In this document: piece after piece, positions 1-7,421 of the stretch | Layout: each line of letters starts with the position of its first letter | Numbering within the stretch: the first letter of the stretch is position 1 | NCBI GenBank assembly: GCA_021161885.1 | Contig: JAGGZS010000015.1 | Location: forward strand, 1 to 10,767 | DNA from: a bacterium | GTDB taxonomy: Bacteria > Auribacterota > Auribacteria > Auribacterales > Auribacteraceae | Direction: 5' to 3' | Length of the DNA stretch: 10,767 bases | Translations under genes and position numbers: made by a program | The notes under the pieces: generated by a model | Databases searched by the model: none | Told to the model about the DNA's origin: nothing | Seen by the model: the letters and a program-made list of their open reading frames with translations, nothing else

Positions 1-2
1 AG

Positions 3-31
3 TTGAAATAAATTTAAAAAAAATATATAAT
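3..31 (+). promoter_or_regulatory. sigma70-type promoter for the citrate synthase/plsC operon
   Basis: The -35 box TTGAAA lies at 3-8 and the -10 box TATAAT at 26-31, separated by exactly 17 nt. This matches the housekeeping consensus at 11 of 12 positions. Transcription would start near 38, leaving a leader of about 30 nt before the ATG at 69. A strong Shine-Dalgarno, AAGGAG at 54-59, sits 9 nt before that ATG. Because the next three genes follow with gaps of 5 nt or less, this promoter probably serves all of 69-4294. The call rests on sequence match only, and AT-rich DNA produces chance matches, but the exact spacing and position are convincing. Confidence 0.75.
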
Positions 32-68
32 ATTTAGGATTGGAAACAGACGGAAGGAGAAAAGCGGT

Positions 69-1394
69 ATGAAAAAATATGAATTACAAGATGTATCCCA
101 ACCTAATTTATACGATGACTTATTCAATTATGATGAGGTATGTAAAATATCATTTGATAATATAAACGTGCCAATGGCAATGCCTGAAAAAATCTGGATA
201 ACCGATACAACATTTAGAGACGGACAGCAGGCTCGACCGCCTTATACAGTCGAGCAGATAGTAACGATATTCGATTTTCTGCATCGGCTCGGAGGCCCTA
301 ACGGAATAATACGCCAGTCTGAATTTTTTCTGTACAGCCCTACAGACAGGGAAGCCGTTGAAAAATGTCTTGCCCGCGGTTACAAGTTTCCTGAAGTAAC
401 CGGTTGGATAAGAGCTGTTAAATCGGATTTTAAATTTGTCAAGGAAATGGGGTTAAAAGAAACAGGCATCCTAACCAGCGCGTCGGATTACCATATTTTT
501 CTTAAACTTAAAAAAACCAGAAAAGCGGCTATGGAATCTTACCTTGACGTTGTGCGCACAGCTCTTGAAGAGGGCATAGTTCCAAGATGCCATTTAGAAG
601 ATATTACCCGCGCTGATTTTTATGGGTTTGTTGTCCCGTTTGTGCAGGAACTTATGAAATTATCCGAAGAAAGCGGTATTCCCGTAAAAGTGCGCGCTTG
701 CGATACAATGGGATACGCAGTGCCCTTTGCAGAAGCGGCTTTGCCAAGAAGCGTGCCTAAACTTATAAGCGGGCTTGTCAATGAGGCAGGCGTGCCTTCG
801 CAGCAGCTTGAATGGCATGGGCATAACGATTTCCATAAAGTTCTTATAAACGGTACAGCATCGTGGTTATACGGATGCTGCGCGGCTAACGGAACACTTC
901 TCGGATTCGGCGAACGAACCGGCAACCCGCCTATTGAAGCCTTGATAATAGACTATATATCGTTAGTCGGCAGACAAGACGATATAGATACAACTGTAAT
1001 AACAGAAATAGCCGATTATTTCAGAAAAGAAATTAAAGCCGATATCCCCGCGAACTATCCGTTCGTAGGAACCGATTTTAATACGACTCGGGCGGGAATC
1101 CATGCGGACGGAGTAACTAAAGACGAACGTATCTATAACATTTTTAATACGGGTAAACTCCTTAACAGGCGGCTCGGAGTAACTATAACAAATGTTTCCG
1201 GTACGGCGGGTATAGCCCACTGGGTAAATACTACCCTTCTCCTTAAAGGCGATAACCGTATTGATAAACGCCATACCGGTATCATGCAAATGTATAAATG
1301 GGTAAGCAAGCAATATGACAAGGGCAGAACTACCGGTATATCAAATGACGAAATGATTGAGCAGGCAAAAATTTATTTACCGGAATTTTTCTAA
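69..1394 (+). CDS. Re-citrate synthase-like enzyme (isopropylmalate/homocitrate synthase family)
   Basis: A 441-aa TIM-barrel acyl-CoA condensing enzyme of the HMGL-like family. It probably makes citrate from oxaloacetate and acetyl-CoA in the cytosol. Visible motifs are DTTFRDGQQ at residues 46-54 (catalytic Arg and metal Asp), the metal-binding HGHND at 250-254, GERTGN at 281-286, and TRAGIHADG at 340-348. The protein ends at 441 residues without room for the LeuA allosteric dimer domain of ordinary isopropylmalate synthases. Its N-terminal extension before the barrel and phrases such as TDTTFRDGQQ.RPPYTVEQI and RCHLEDITRADFYGFVVP match, from memory, the Re-citrate synthase of Clostridium kluyveri. 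Anaerobes lacking the usual Si-citrate synthase use this enzyme to feed glutamate synthesis. The start ATG has a strong Shine-Dalgarno (54-59). It is the first gene of the operon, followed after 5 nt by the acyltransferase. Homocitrate synthase or an atypical isopropylmalate synthase remain alternatives. Confidence 0.8.
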   Translation: MKKYELQDVSQPNLYDDLFNYDEVCKISFDNINVPMAMPEKIWITDTTFRDGQQARPPYTVEQIVTIFDFLHRLGGPNGIIRQSEFFLYSPTDREAVEKCLARGYKFPEVTGWIRAVKSDFKFVKEMGLKETGILTSASDYHIFLKLKKTRKAAMESYLDVVRTALEEGIVPRCHLEDITRADFYGFVVPFVQELMKLSEESGIPVKVRACDTMGYAVPFAEAALPRSVPKLISGLVNEAGVPSQQLEWHGHNDFHKVLINGTASWLYGCCAANGTLLGFGERTGNPPIEALIIDYISLVGRQDDIDTTVITEIADYFRKEIKADIPANYPFVGTDFNTTRAGIHADGVTKDERIYNIFNTGKLLNRRLGVTITNVSGTAGIAHWVNTTLLLKGDNRIDKRHTGIMQMYKWVSKQYDKGRTTGISNDEMIEQAKIYLPEFF

Positions 1395-1399
1395 TAGAA

Positions 1400-2008
1400 A
1401 TGACTTTTTTATATTCGTTTGCTGTCAGCCTGTGTTGGGTTTACGCTAAACTTGTATGTCGAGTTGAAGTTACCGGATTGGAAAATATCCCGTCCGAAAG
1501 CGGTTTTTTGCTTACAGCTAATCATTTAAGTTATTTTGACCCGTTTTTGGTCGCTGGAAAAATTAATCGGTGTGTTCATTTTCTTGCAATGGAAGAATTA
1601 TTTAAAAATCCGGTAACCGCGTTTTTTATGCGTAAATGGAACGCTATTCCCGTAAAAAGAAAAAGTTACGATTCAACAGCGCTAAAACAGGCGGTAAAAC
1701 TTTTAAAAGATAATAAAGTTATCGGTGTTTTTCCTGAAGGGGCCATAGCCAATAGTAATAATAACAATGAATATAAAACCGGTGTCGCTATGCTTGCTTT
1801 ACACTCGAAAAAAGCTATTTTGCCAGTAAATATTGAAGGAACCAGAAATTTATACCGCCCATGGAAACGCGGACATATTCGTATTGAATTTAAAAAAAGT
1901 TTTATTATTGGCGGTAACGATATGAAAATTGAAACTTCCGGCGGTAAAAAAGCAATGCGTAAACGACTTGTTCAAGTAATAGAGCGGCGAATTAAAGATA
2001 ATGGCTAA
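1400..2008 (+). CDS. plsC: 1-acyl-sn-glycerol-3-phosphate acyltransferase (PlsC family)
   Basis: A 202-aa membrane-associated acyltransferase expected to convert lysophosphatidic acid to phosphatidic acid in phospholipid synthesis. The family blocks appear in order: NHLSYFD at 41-47 (the HX4D catalytic pair H42/D47), the substrate-binding region near IPVKRKS at 83-89, FPEG at 111-114, and LPVNIEGT at 141-148. A hydrophobic N-terminus (about residues 1-20) would dock it on the inner membrane. The block usually written FPEGTR(S) here reads FPEGAIANSN, so the Thr and Arg that commonly follow are missing, and an Asn-rich stretch takes their place. The start follows the previous stop by 5 nt with no clear ribosome site, so translation is probably coupled. 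Its 3' end overlaps the next gene by 8 nt. Family assignment is firm; exact acyl acceptor is inferred. Confidence 0.88.
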   Translation: MTFLYSFAVSLCWVYAKLVCRVEVTGLENIPSESGFLLTANHLSYFDPFLVAGKINRCVHFLAMEELFKNPVTAFFMRKWNAIPVKRKSYDSTALKQAVKLLKDNKVIGVFPEGAIANSNNNNEYKTGVAMLALHSKKAILPVNIEGTRNLYRPWKRGHIRIEFKKSFIIGGNDMKIETSGGKKAMRKRLVQVIERRIKDNG

Positions 2009-3461
2009 TAGATTTTTTTCTGTATATTTTTTTTTATTAATATTTTTAACTCCTAAAAGCGTTGGAGCGGAAAATTTCTGGTATAGTTTTGAAAATAATA
2101 GTGAATACGAAAAAATTTTTACCCCCCGCCTGATAAAAAAAGCCGAGAAACCCAAACCTGTTGTTTTATTCGTAAAAAAAAACGATGATAATTTTGATGA
2201 TCTAATGCCTGTTCTCAATTATTTACGCGGGAACGGCTCTATATTTACCTGCCCTGCGGTCTCTAAGCCGGTTTTTTGTTTTTTCGGAAAAATATCTAAA
2301 AAGCAAAAAATTTATTTTGAGGCGCAGGATGCGCAAAAACTGTTTGTTTCATGGGATGATTTAAAAATCAAAGAAACAAAAAAGCTATATAAATCATATC
2401 ATTTAAAACTTGAGTTTTTACGCTCAACAGTTATAAAGCTGGATAAAATTTTAAGTTCGTGGAAAGAAAAAAATTTGCCTGCCCGTTATTTGGATTATAC
2501 CGATTTAAAAAATTCCGCCGGAGCGGGTGAATTGTCTTACGCGGATTTTTTAAAATGCCTTTTCCGGTTAATGGATAAATTATCCGTTGCGCTTGATGAT
2601 TACCCTCAATTATATTCCTATAATGAATTTGTCCTTAAAAAAATAGATACCCTAATTTATCCGCAAGATCAGGTAATGAACGAGCGCGATATGTTCCATA
2701 ACGAGCTGACAAAAAAATCCGGCGAAATATCGTCCGATGAAATAAGTTTTCTGCTTGAAACCGTAATTGAAAACCGAATGACAATGGCCTCTTTTAAAGA
2801 TTTTATGGATTTAATGAGAAAAATAAAAATGAATTTCCCGAAAAATTATCCTGCTTATTACGGTTCGCTTTATCTTAAAGCATGGTATAACCATTTAAGG
2901 TCGGAGCAAACTCAAAATGAAATATCAGCTTGCGTTATGGCGGTTTATAACAAAGTTAATCCCGAGAAAAAATTTTTGCTGATAGAAAAATGGATCGAAT
3001 ATAAAGACGCCTTGTTAGACCTGCTTGACGGAAAAATAAGTTACGATGAATATCATCTGCTGAAATCACGTCTGAGAGTATATAAAATCGGGGCAATACA
3101 AGAACATGAGAAACAAGTCCTTCGCGAGATAAGGTCTGTGTGGAACGATACGATACAAGATCAAATTGACGAAGTGTTAAGGGGTTTTTATAACTATGTA
3201 ATCTCTTATGAAAACCTGTTTAAACAATATGAAAAATTATTGAACAAAGAAAAAATAGATATTGCTGCGGTTATAATAGACGATTACGATTTACCAGCAA
3301 TGTATTTTTGGTTCTCTTCTATAAAAACAGGGAGCATAATAGAAATATCCGAACCTGTTGAAGAGGATGAACCGGCGGCTAACAATTATTTTAAACTTAT
3401 GCGCGGTGAACGCTCGCCGTTTGAAAAACTTTTAGAAGGTATAGGAGATGAACAGAAATGA
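2001..3461 (+). CDS. unrecognised exported protein, 486 aa, helix-rich
   Basis: I do not recognise this family. The first 23 residues look like a Sec signal peptide: a short basic start (MANR), a hydrophobic core (FFSVYFFLLIFL) and a probable cleavage site after SVGA (residue 23). Residues about 24-100 form a Phe/Lys-rich N-terminal part with two cysteines (C84 and C93). The rest, to 486, is long, charged and probably helical, with no transmembrane segment and an acidic stretch near the C-terminus (EPVEEDEPAA). A periplasmic location is inferred. The ATG lies inside the end of plsC (8-nt overlap), and the stop overlaps the ATG of the next gene in an ATGA junction, so it is translationally coupled on both sides. 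No clear Shine-Dalgarno is visible, which fits reinitiation. It may work with the exported TPR protein that follows. Lineage-restricted distribution is likely but untested. Confidence 0.8.
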   Translation: MANRFFSVYFFLLIFLTPKSVGAENFWYSFENNSEYEKIFTPRLIKKAEKPKPVVLFVKKNDDNFDDLMPVLNYLRGNGSIFTCPAVSKPVFCFFGKISKKQKIYFEAQDAQKLFVSWDDLKIKETKKLYKSYHLKLEFLRSTVIKLDKILSSWKEKNLPARYLDYTDLKNSAGAGELSYADFLKCLFRLMDKLSVALDDYPQLYSYNEFVLKKIDTLIYPQDQVMNERDMFHNELTKKSGEISSDEISFLLETVIENRMTMASFKDFMDLMRKIKMNFPKNYPAYYGSLYLKAWYNHLRSEQTQNEISACVMAVYNKVNPEKKFLLIEKWIEYKDALLDLLDGKISYDEYHLLKSRLRVYKIGAIQEHEKQVLREIRSVWNDTIQDQIDEVLRGFYNYVISYENLFKQYEKLLNKEKIDIAAVIIDDYDLPAMYFWFSSIKTGSIIEISEPVEEDEPAANNYFKLMRGERSPFEKLLEGIGDEQK

Positions 3462-4294
3462 TTATGAAACTAATGCTTATTTTATCAGTTATATTATATA
3501 TGGTTTCGGGCAATAATAACCTTTGTTCCGCGCAAGAGGCTAAATCTGAACCGGCAATAACAGAGCCGGCGCAACCGCTTGAAGATAAATCCGAATCGGA
3601 AACCATAGGCTCTAAACCAGCCGTAGAAGATAAATCTAAAGCCGAACAACATAGAGTAAAGTTAACGCAGGATCAATTAAAACAGCTTGATTATTATAAA
3701 AAACAAGCACTTAACGCCTTGAAAAAAGGGGAATACCCCTACTGCGCGGCGATGTTTGAAAAGTATATTGCCGTCAAAAATGATGATTTTAAAGTAAACG
3801 AATATTTAAGCCAAGTTTATATTTTTATGAAAAAGTATCCTGAAGCCGCCCAAATTTTAAAAAAATTAACCGAACTGAATCCTAAATACGCAGCCGGATA
3901 CGTGAATCTGGGAAGGTTATATCGTGAACTTGGGCTTTTTGATGAATCGGTCGCTTCTTTAAAAAAAGCGTTAGAGTTAAGAAACAACGTGGAAACTCTT
4001 TTTCAACTTGGATTAACCTACGAACGGTTTAATAAACCGGATAAAGCTCGTTCTATATATGAAGAAGTCATATATGTATTGCCGGTTCACGCTGAGGCTC
4101 ATTTCAGTTTAGGGCTTTTATATCTGCGGGAAAAGAATTATGATAAAGCCAAACGCGAAATAAGCCGTGCTGTCGAGCTTAACCCGGACAGGGCAATTTA
4201 CCAAACCTATCTAAACAAAGTAGATAAGTACAAAGAATCAGACAATAAAACCCCGCAGGTTAAGGATAAAATGATAGTTCCAGACAATAGCTGA
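3458..4294 (+). CDS. exported TPR-repeat protein
   Basis: A 278-aa protein with a signal peptide (hydrophobic residues about 3-17, probable cleavage after LCSA at residue 25). There is no good lipobox around C23, so it is probably soluble or periplasmic and not a lipoprotein. Residues about 26-68 are a Pro/Glu/Lys/Ser-rich linker with repeated EDKS. Residues about 79-246 are roughly five tandem tetratricopeptide repeats, for example those ending in LTELNPKYAAGYVNLGRLY and AVELNPDRAIY, with the Asn-Pro turns and small/Gly residues typical of TPRs. TPR arrays are protein-binding scaffolds and the partner cannot be read from sequence. A Shine-Dalgarno AGGAG lies just upstream inside the previous gene, and the start overlaps its stop as ATGA. 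It is the last gene of the 69-4294 operon. The tight coupling to the 486-aa exported protein makes that protein the obvious candidate partner. Confidence 0.85.
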   Translation: MIMKLMLILSVILYMVSGNNNLCSAQEAKSEPAITEPAQPLEDKSESETIGSKPAVEDKSKAEQHRVKLTQDQLKQLDYYKKQALNALKKGEYPYCAAMFEKYIAVKNDDFKVNEYLSQVYIFMKKYPEAAQILKKLTELNPKYAAGYVNLGRLYRELGLFDESVASLKKALELRNNVETLFQLGLTYERFNKPDKARSIYEEVIYVLPVHAEAHFSLGLLYLREKNYDKAKREISRAVELNPDRAIYQTYLNKVDKYKESDNKTPQVKDKMIVPDNS

Positions 4295-4365
4295 TTTCGT
4301 ATATCTTCTTGCCTTCCAAAGAATATTAAAATATTTTCACTAACATTTTATTTCGCAGGTGCCGA

Positions 4366-4393
4366 TATATTTTATTGCGGCAGCAAAAATATA
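4366..4393 (+). repeat. imperfect inverted repeat in the leader of the HD-GYP gene
   Basis: The arms TATATTTT (4366-4373) and AAAATATA (4386-4393) are exact complements. After a 2-nt bulge (4374-4375), TGC pairs with GCA around a GGCA loop (4379-4382). This gives an 11-bp interrupted stem ending 29 nt before the preferred GTG start at 4423. No T-run follows, so it is not an intrinsic terminator. It could be a leader hairpin or a protein-binding site. Function is unknown. Confidence 0.4.
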
Positions 4394-4410
4394 GGGCATT
4401 AGATATAGAT

Positions 4411-4416
4411 AAGAGG
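4411..4416 (+). promoter_or_regulatory. Shine-Dalgarno deciding the GTG start of the HD-GYP gene
   Basis: AAGAGG at 4411-4416 is 6 nt before the GTG at 4423. The alternative upstream TTG at 4375 lies in the inverted repeat and has no comparable site. Starting at 4423 also places the first beta strand of the receiver domain at residue 4, as is usual for this fold. Confidence 0.55.
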
Positions 4417-4422
4417 TATATT

Positions 4423-5490
4423 GTGCAAAGGCATATTCTTTTAGTTAGCAATGATTCTCAAACCATAAGCAGTCTTGAATGGATAATATCGGAAAATTTT
4501 TCCAGTAATTTCATTTATGCCTCTTCTTTTGAGGAAGCCTTAACATTCATATCCACGCATAAATGTTGTATTGTTGTAGTGGACAACGATTTGTATAACG
4601 ACCAAACTTGCCTTGATTTCCTGCATGAAGTAAAAAATGTATGGGAACATATAATAAGAGTTCTGCTTATAGGCGATAAAAAACAGGATGATGTTTTCAA
4701 TATGGTCAATAGGGCTCAAATTTATCGTGTTATCTCAAAATCATGGGATTTAGATAAAATTGAGAACATTTTCCATGAAGTAATCGAATATTTTGATGCG
4801 CAAATATCCGTTGAGGAAATAAGCAATAAAGTTTTTTCGCAAAATAAAGAACTTTACGAGATGAATAATATTCTTGAAGAAACCATTGTTTCTAAAACAG
4901 AAGAATTATACAAGATGAATAATCAACTCGCTTTGTCCTTTATTGCCACTGTTCAAGCATTAACCCATGCGGTTGAAGCTAGGGATGTGCTTACTTGCGG
5001 TCATTCCGACAGAGTAGCGAAAACATGTATGGATATAGGTATGGCGCTTAATATGGATGCCGATGAATTAGAAGGATTATATTTGTCCGCAAAACTTCAT
5101 GACATAGGTAAAATAGGAATAAGCGACACCATATTGCTTAAACCTGAGAAGCTGACTCCTGAAGAAATACAAATTATACGCCAGCACCCTATAATCGGGT
5201 ACAAAATTTTAGCCCCTATCCCGTTTGAATGGAATGTATCACAAGCGGCTCTTCAGCATCATGAACGATACGACGGGAAAGGCTATCCCCACGGATTGCA
5301 AGGTAATGAAATATCTTTATGGGGCAGGATTATCGCGGTTGCGGACACATATGACGCGATCACTTGGTACAGACCGTATTCAAAAATATTGTCCCATAAC
5401 TATGCTCTTGAGGAAATCGTCCGTAACTCAGGCAAGCAGTTTGATCCGGAAATAGTTGAAGTTTTCGCAGGCATACCGTCCAATCCTTAA
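4423..5490 (+). CDS. HD-GYP cyclic-di-GMP phosphodiesterase with degenerate receiver domain
   Basis: With the GTG start it is 355 aa (371 from the TTG at 4375). Residues 1-120 form a response-regulator receiver fold, about 130-175 a coiled-coil linker (repeated NELYxMNN-type heptads), and about 178-350 an HD-GYP domain. The HD-GYP part has its metal and signature residues: GHSDRVA (H194), KLHDIGKIGI (H226/D227), QHP, QHHERYDGKGYP (HHE 279-281, GYP 287-289) and AVADTYDA (D308). It should hydrolyse c-di-GMP to pGpG or GMP in the cytoplasm. The receiver keeps the likely phospho-acceptor D54 (VVVDND) and K106 (SKSWD). However, the acidic pair at the end of strand 1 reads Ser-Asn (LLVSND), and the conserved Thr/Ser after strand 4 is Ile (LLIGD), so phosphorylation is doubtful. 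It stands alone, 128 nt after the TPR gene, with a weak possible promoter (TTGCCT 4309, TATTTT 4332) and a weak terminator behind it. Domain calls are firm; signal input is unknown. Confidence 0.88.
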   Translation: MQRHILLVSNDSQTISSLEWIISENFSSNFIYASSFEEALTFISTHKCCIVVVDNDLYNDQTCLDFLHEVKNVWEHIIRVLLIGDKKQDDVFNMVNRAQIYRVISKSWDLDKIENIFHEVIEYFDAQISVEEISNKVFSQNKELYEMNNILEETIVSKTEELYKMNNQLALSFIATVQALTHAVEARDVLTCGHSDRVAKTCMDIGMALNMDADELEGLYLSAKLHDIGKIGISDTILLKPEKLTPEEIQIIRQHPIIGYKILAPIPFEWNVSQAALQHHERYDGKGYPHGLQGNEISLWGRIIAVADTYDAITWYRPYSKILSHNYALEEIVRNSGKQFDPEIVEVFAGIPSNP

Positions 5491-5497
5491 AAAAACC

Positions 5498-5528
5498 GAT
5501 TTAAAAAATCCTTTTTTTCTTTTTTTTA
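5498..5528 (+). terminator. weak intrinsic terminator after the HD-GYP gene
   Basis: GATTT (5498-5502) and AAATC (5506-5510) form a 5-bp stem with a 3-nt loop. It is followed by an almost pure T-run at 5512-5527 interrupted by one C. The stem is short and AT-rich, so termination may be partial and some readthrough into guaA is possible. The rest of the 119-nt gap to guaA shows no clear promoter and no purine riboswitch core. Confidence 0.45.
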
Positions 5529-5609
5529 TGTGAATTTATCTGTAAAATAACAAAATATTTTTCCCTCTATGACTTGAAATTTAATAACCTTAAAAAGTGA
5601 GTATGTTTA

Positions 5610-7400
5610 ATGGATACAATTTATGTAATAGATTTTGGCGGACAGTACGCTCATTTAATCGCTAACAAAATAAGACGCCTCAACATTTATGCCGATATAA
5701 AACATCCCTGCGTAAACATAGATGCGCTTAAATCAGCAAAAGGGATTATTTTATCGGGCGGTCCTAACAGCGTTTACGATGAAAACATACCTAAAATCAA
5801 TAATAAACTCTTTAGTATGAATATACCTATTCTTGGATTATGTTTCGGGCATCAGCTTATAGTGCGTGAGTTTGGCGGAAAAGTAAAACCCGGGTTTAAA
5901 GAGTACGGCACAGCGCGTCTTGCTCTCTTAGATAACAGCACGATTTTTAAAGGGCTTGCCGAACACGAACAAGTCTGGATGAGCCACGGCGATTCGGTTG
6001 CCGCATTGCCCGATCATTTCAAAGTAATCGGAAAAACTAAAGACTGCCCGTATGCCGCTATTTATAATGCGCAACGTAATATCTTCGGTTTTCAGTTCCA
6101 TCCTGAGGTTACACATACCACTCACGGAATGGCTATGCTTGAAAATTTTGCGAACATTTGTCAGTGCCGTAAAGACTGGACTATTAAAGGGTATTTAAAC
6201 GATATATTCGAAAAAATAAAAAATCAGGTTAAAAATAAAAAAGTGTTTATGCTTGTATCAGGCGGAGTCGATTCAACAGTCGCTTTTACAATGTTAAATA
6301 AGATTTTAGGAGAAGACCGCGTTTTAGGATTAACCATTGATAACGGTTTTTGCCGCAAAAATGAGATCGATCAAGTACGAGAAACTATGAGTAAATATAA
6401 TTTCCATAACCTGCTTATTCAAGACCACAGCGATACTTTTCTCGCAAATACCGCAGGCGTTGCCGAGCCGGAAAAAAAACGTAACATTATCGGCAGAACT
6501 TTTATTGAAGCCGCTGATTCAGCGATGAAAAAACTCGGGCTTAACCCCGATCAATGGCTCCTCGGACAAGGCACTATTTATCCTGATACTATTGAATCGG
6601 GCGGGACTAAAAACGCCGCTGTAATCAAAACTCACCATAACCGCATAGATATGATCGCTGAAATGGTTAAAAAAGGATTAGTAGTAGAACCGCTTGTCCA
6701 ATTATATAAAGATGAAGTGCGTGAGTTGGGTATAGAATTAGGATTGCCTGAAGAAATGGTATGGCGGCACCCGTTCCCCGGACCGGGACTCGCTGTACGC
6801 GCGTTGTGCTCAAACGGAGAAGCGGACGATATATCTAATGTATTGAACCCCGAAACTATAAAAATTTGCGAAAAACAAGGTTTAAAAATAAGTGTGCTTC
6901 CTATACGAAGCGTGGGTGTGCAGGGCGATGTCAGGTCGTATGCCCATCCGGCAGTCATATACGGTAAACAAGACTGGAAACTGTACGAGAATATTTCTAC
7001 ATCAATTACTAACGCCAATCCCGAAATAAACAGGGTTGTCGCTATGATAGGGTCTGAAACGTTACCCGAGTTAAAACTGAAAAAAGCGTACCTCTGGCGA
7101 GACAGGCTCGATATGCTTCGCCAAATAGATGCGGCGGTAATGGATTTTTTAGAGGAAAATAACCTGATTAGAATAATATGGCAAATGCCTACCGTGTTAC
7201 TGCCCTTAAGCAGTAACGGCAATAAAGAATCTATCGTTCTGCGCCCTGTAATAACACGCGATTTTATGACCGCAAGTTTTGCTCAAATACCGTTTGCGTT
7301 ACTAAATAACCTCGCTGAAGATATATTGGCGTTCGATTTTATTGAAACCGTCTTTTTTGATATTACCCATAAACCTCCCGGCACAATAGAATGGGAATAG
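5610..7400 (+). CDS. guaA: GMP synthase (glutamine-hydrolysing), long eukaryote-like form
   Basis: A 596-aa cytosolic enzyme converting XMP, ATP and glutamine to GMP. Residues about 3-190 are the class I glutamine amidotransferase domain with the triad C78 (GLCFGHQ), H164 and E166 (FHPEVTH). Residues about 195-400 are the ATP pyrophosphatase domain with the P-loop SGGVDS (217-222), LGQGTIYPDTIESGG (318-332) and HPFPGPGLAVR (387-397). The C-terminal part (about 400-596) ends in the conserved DITHKPPGTIEWE. It is about 80 residues longer than usual bacterial enzymes (roughly 510-525 aa). The extra length lies in the dimerisation region. There VLPIRSVGVQGDVRSYAHP and NRVVAMIG, then RQID and IIWQMPTVLLPL, then RPVITRDFMT resemble, from memory, human GMPS with its enlarged dimerisation part. 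A modest ribosome site AAGTGAG (5595-5601) lies 8 nt before the ATG. It converges on kdsB with a 21-nt gap. Confidence 0.96.
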   Translation: MDTIYVIDFGGQYAHLIANKIRRLNIYADIKHPCVNIDALKSAKGIILSGGPNSVYDENIPKINNKLFSMNIPILGLCFGHQLIVREFGGKVKPGFKEYGTARLALLDNSTIFKGLAEHEQVWMSHGDSVAALPDHFKVIGKTKDCPYAAIYNAQRNIFGFQFHPEVTHTTHGMAMLENFANICQCRKDWTIKGYLNDIFEKIKNQVKNKKVFMLVSGGVDSTVAFTMLNKILGEDRVLGLTIDNGFCRKNEIDQVRETMSKYNFHNLLIQDHSDTFLANTAGVAEPEKKRNIIGRTFIEAADSAMKKLGLNPDQWLLGQGTIYPDTIESGGTKNAAVIKTHHNRIDMIAEMVKKGLVVEPLVQLYKDEVRELGIELGLPEEMVWRHPFPGPGLAVRALCSNGEADDISNVLNPETIKICEKQGLKISVLPIRSVGVQGDVRSYAHPAVIYGKQDWKLYENISTSITNANPEINRVVAMIGSETLPELKLKKAYLWRDRLDMLRQIDAAVMDFLEENNLIRIIWQMPTVLLPLSSNGNKESIVLRPVITRDFMTASFAQIPFALLNNLAEDILAFDFIETVFFDITHKPPGTIEWE

Positions 7401-7421
7401 ATTAACTGTTTTTTTGCTCAA

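Noticed and set aside
620..1321. Several minus-strand open frames opposite the citrate synthase-like gene
   Set aside because: They overlap each other and a well-supported gene, and their translations look like random antisense sequence.
69..1394. Calling the first gene leuA (2-isopropylmalate synthase)
   Set aside because: It lacks the C-terminal LeuA dimer/allosteric domain, has no leucine-pathway neighbours, and resembles Re-citrate synthase more closely.
4375..4422. Upstream TTG start for the HD-GYP gene
   Set aside because: The TTG lies within the leader inverted repeat and has no ribosome site, whereas the GTG at 4423 has AAGAGG at proper spacing and fits the receiver-domain start.
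5491..5609. Possible purine riboswitch before guaA
   Set aside because: The leader is only 119 nt, mostly A/T, with no three-way-junction core or paired loop motifs of purine riboswitches.
6632..7222. Long antisense open frame (196 codons) opposite guaA
   Set aside because: It lies wholly inside the strongly supported GMP synthetase gene, has no ribosome site and shows no recognisable protein pattern; it is a mirror of the coding bias of guaA.
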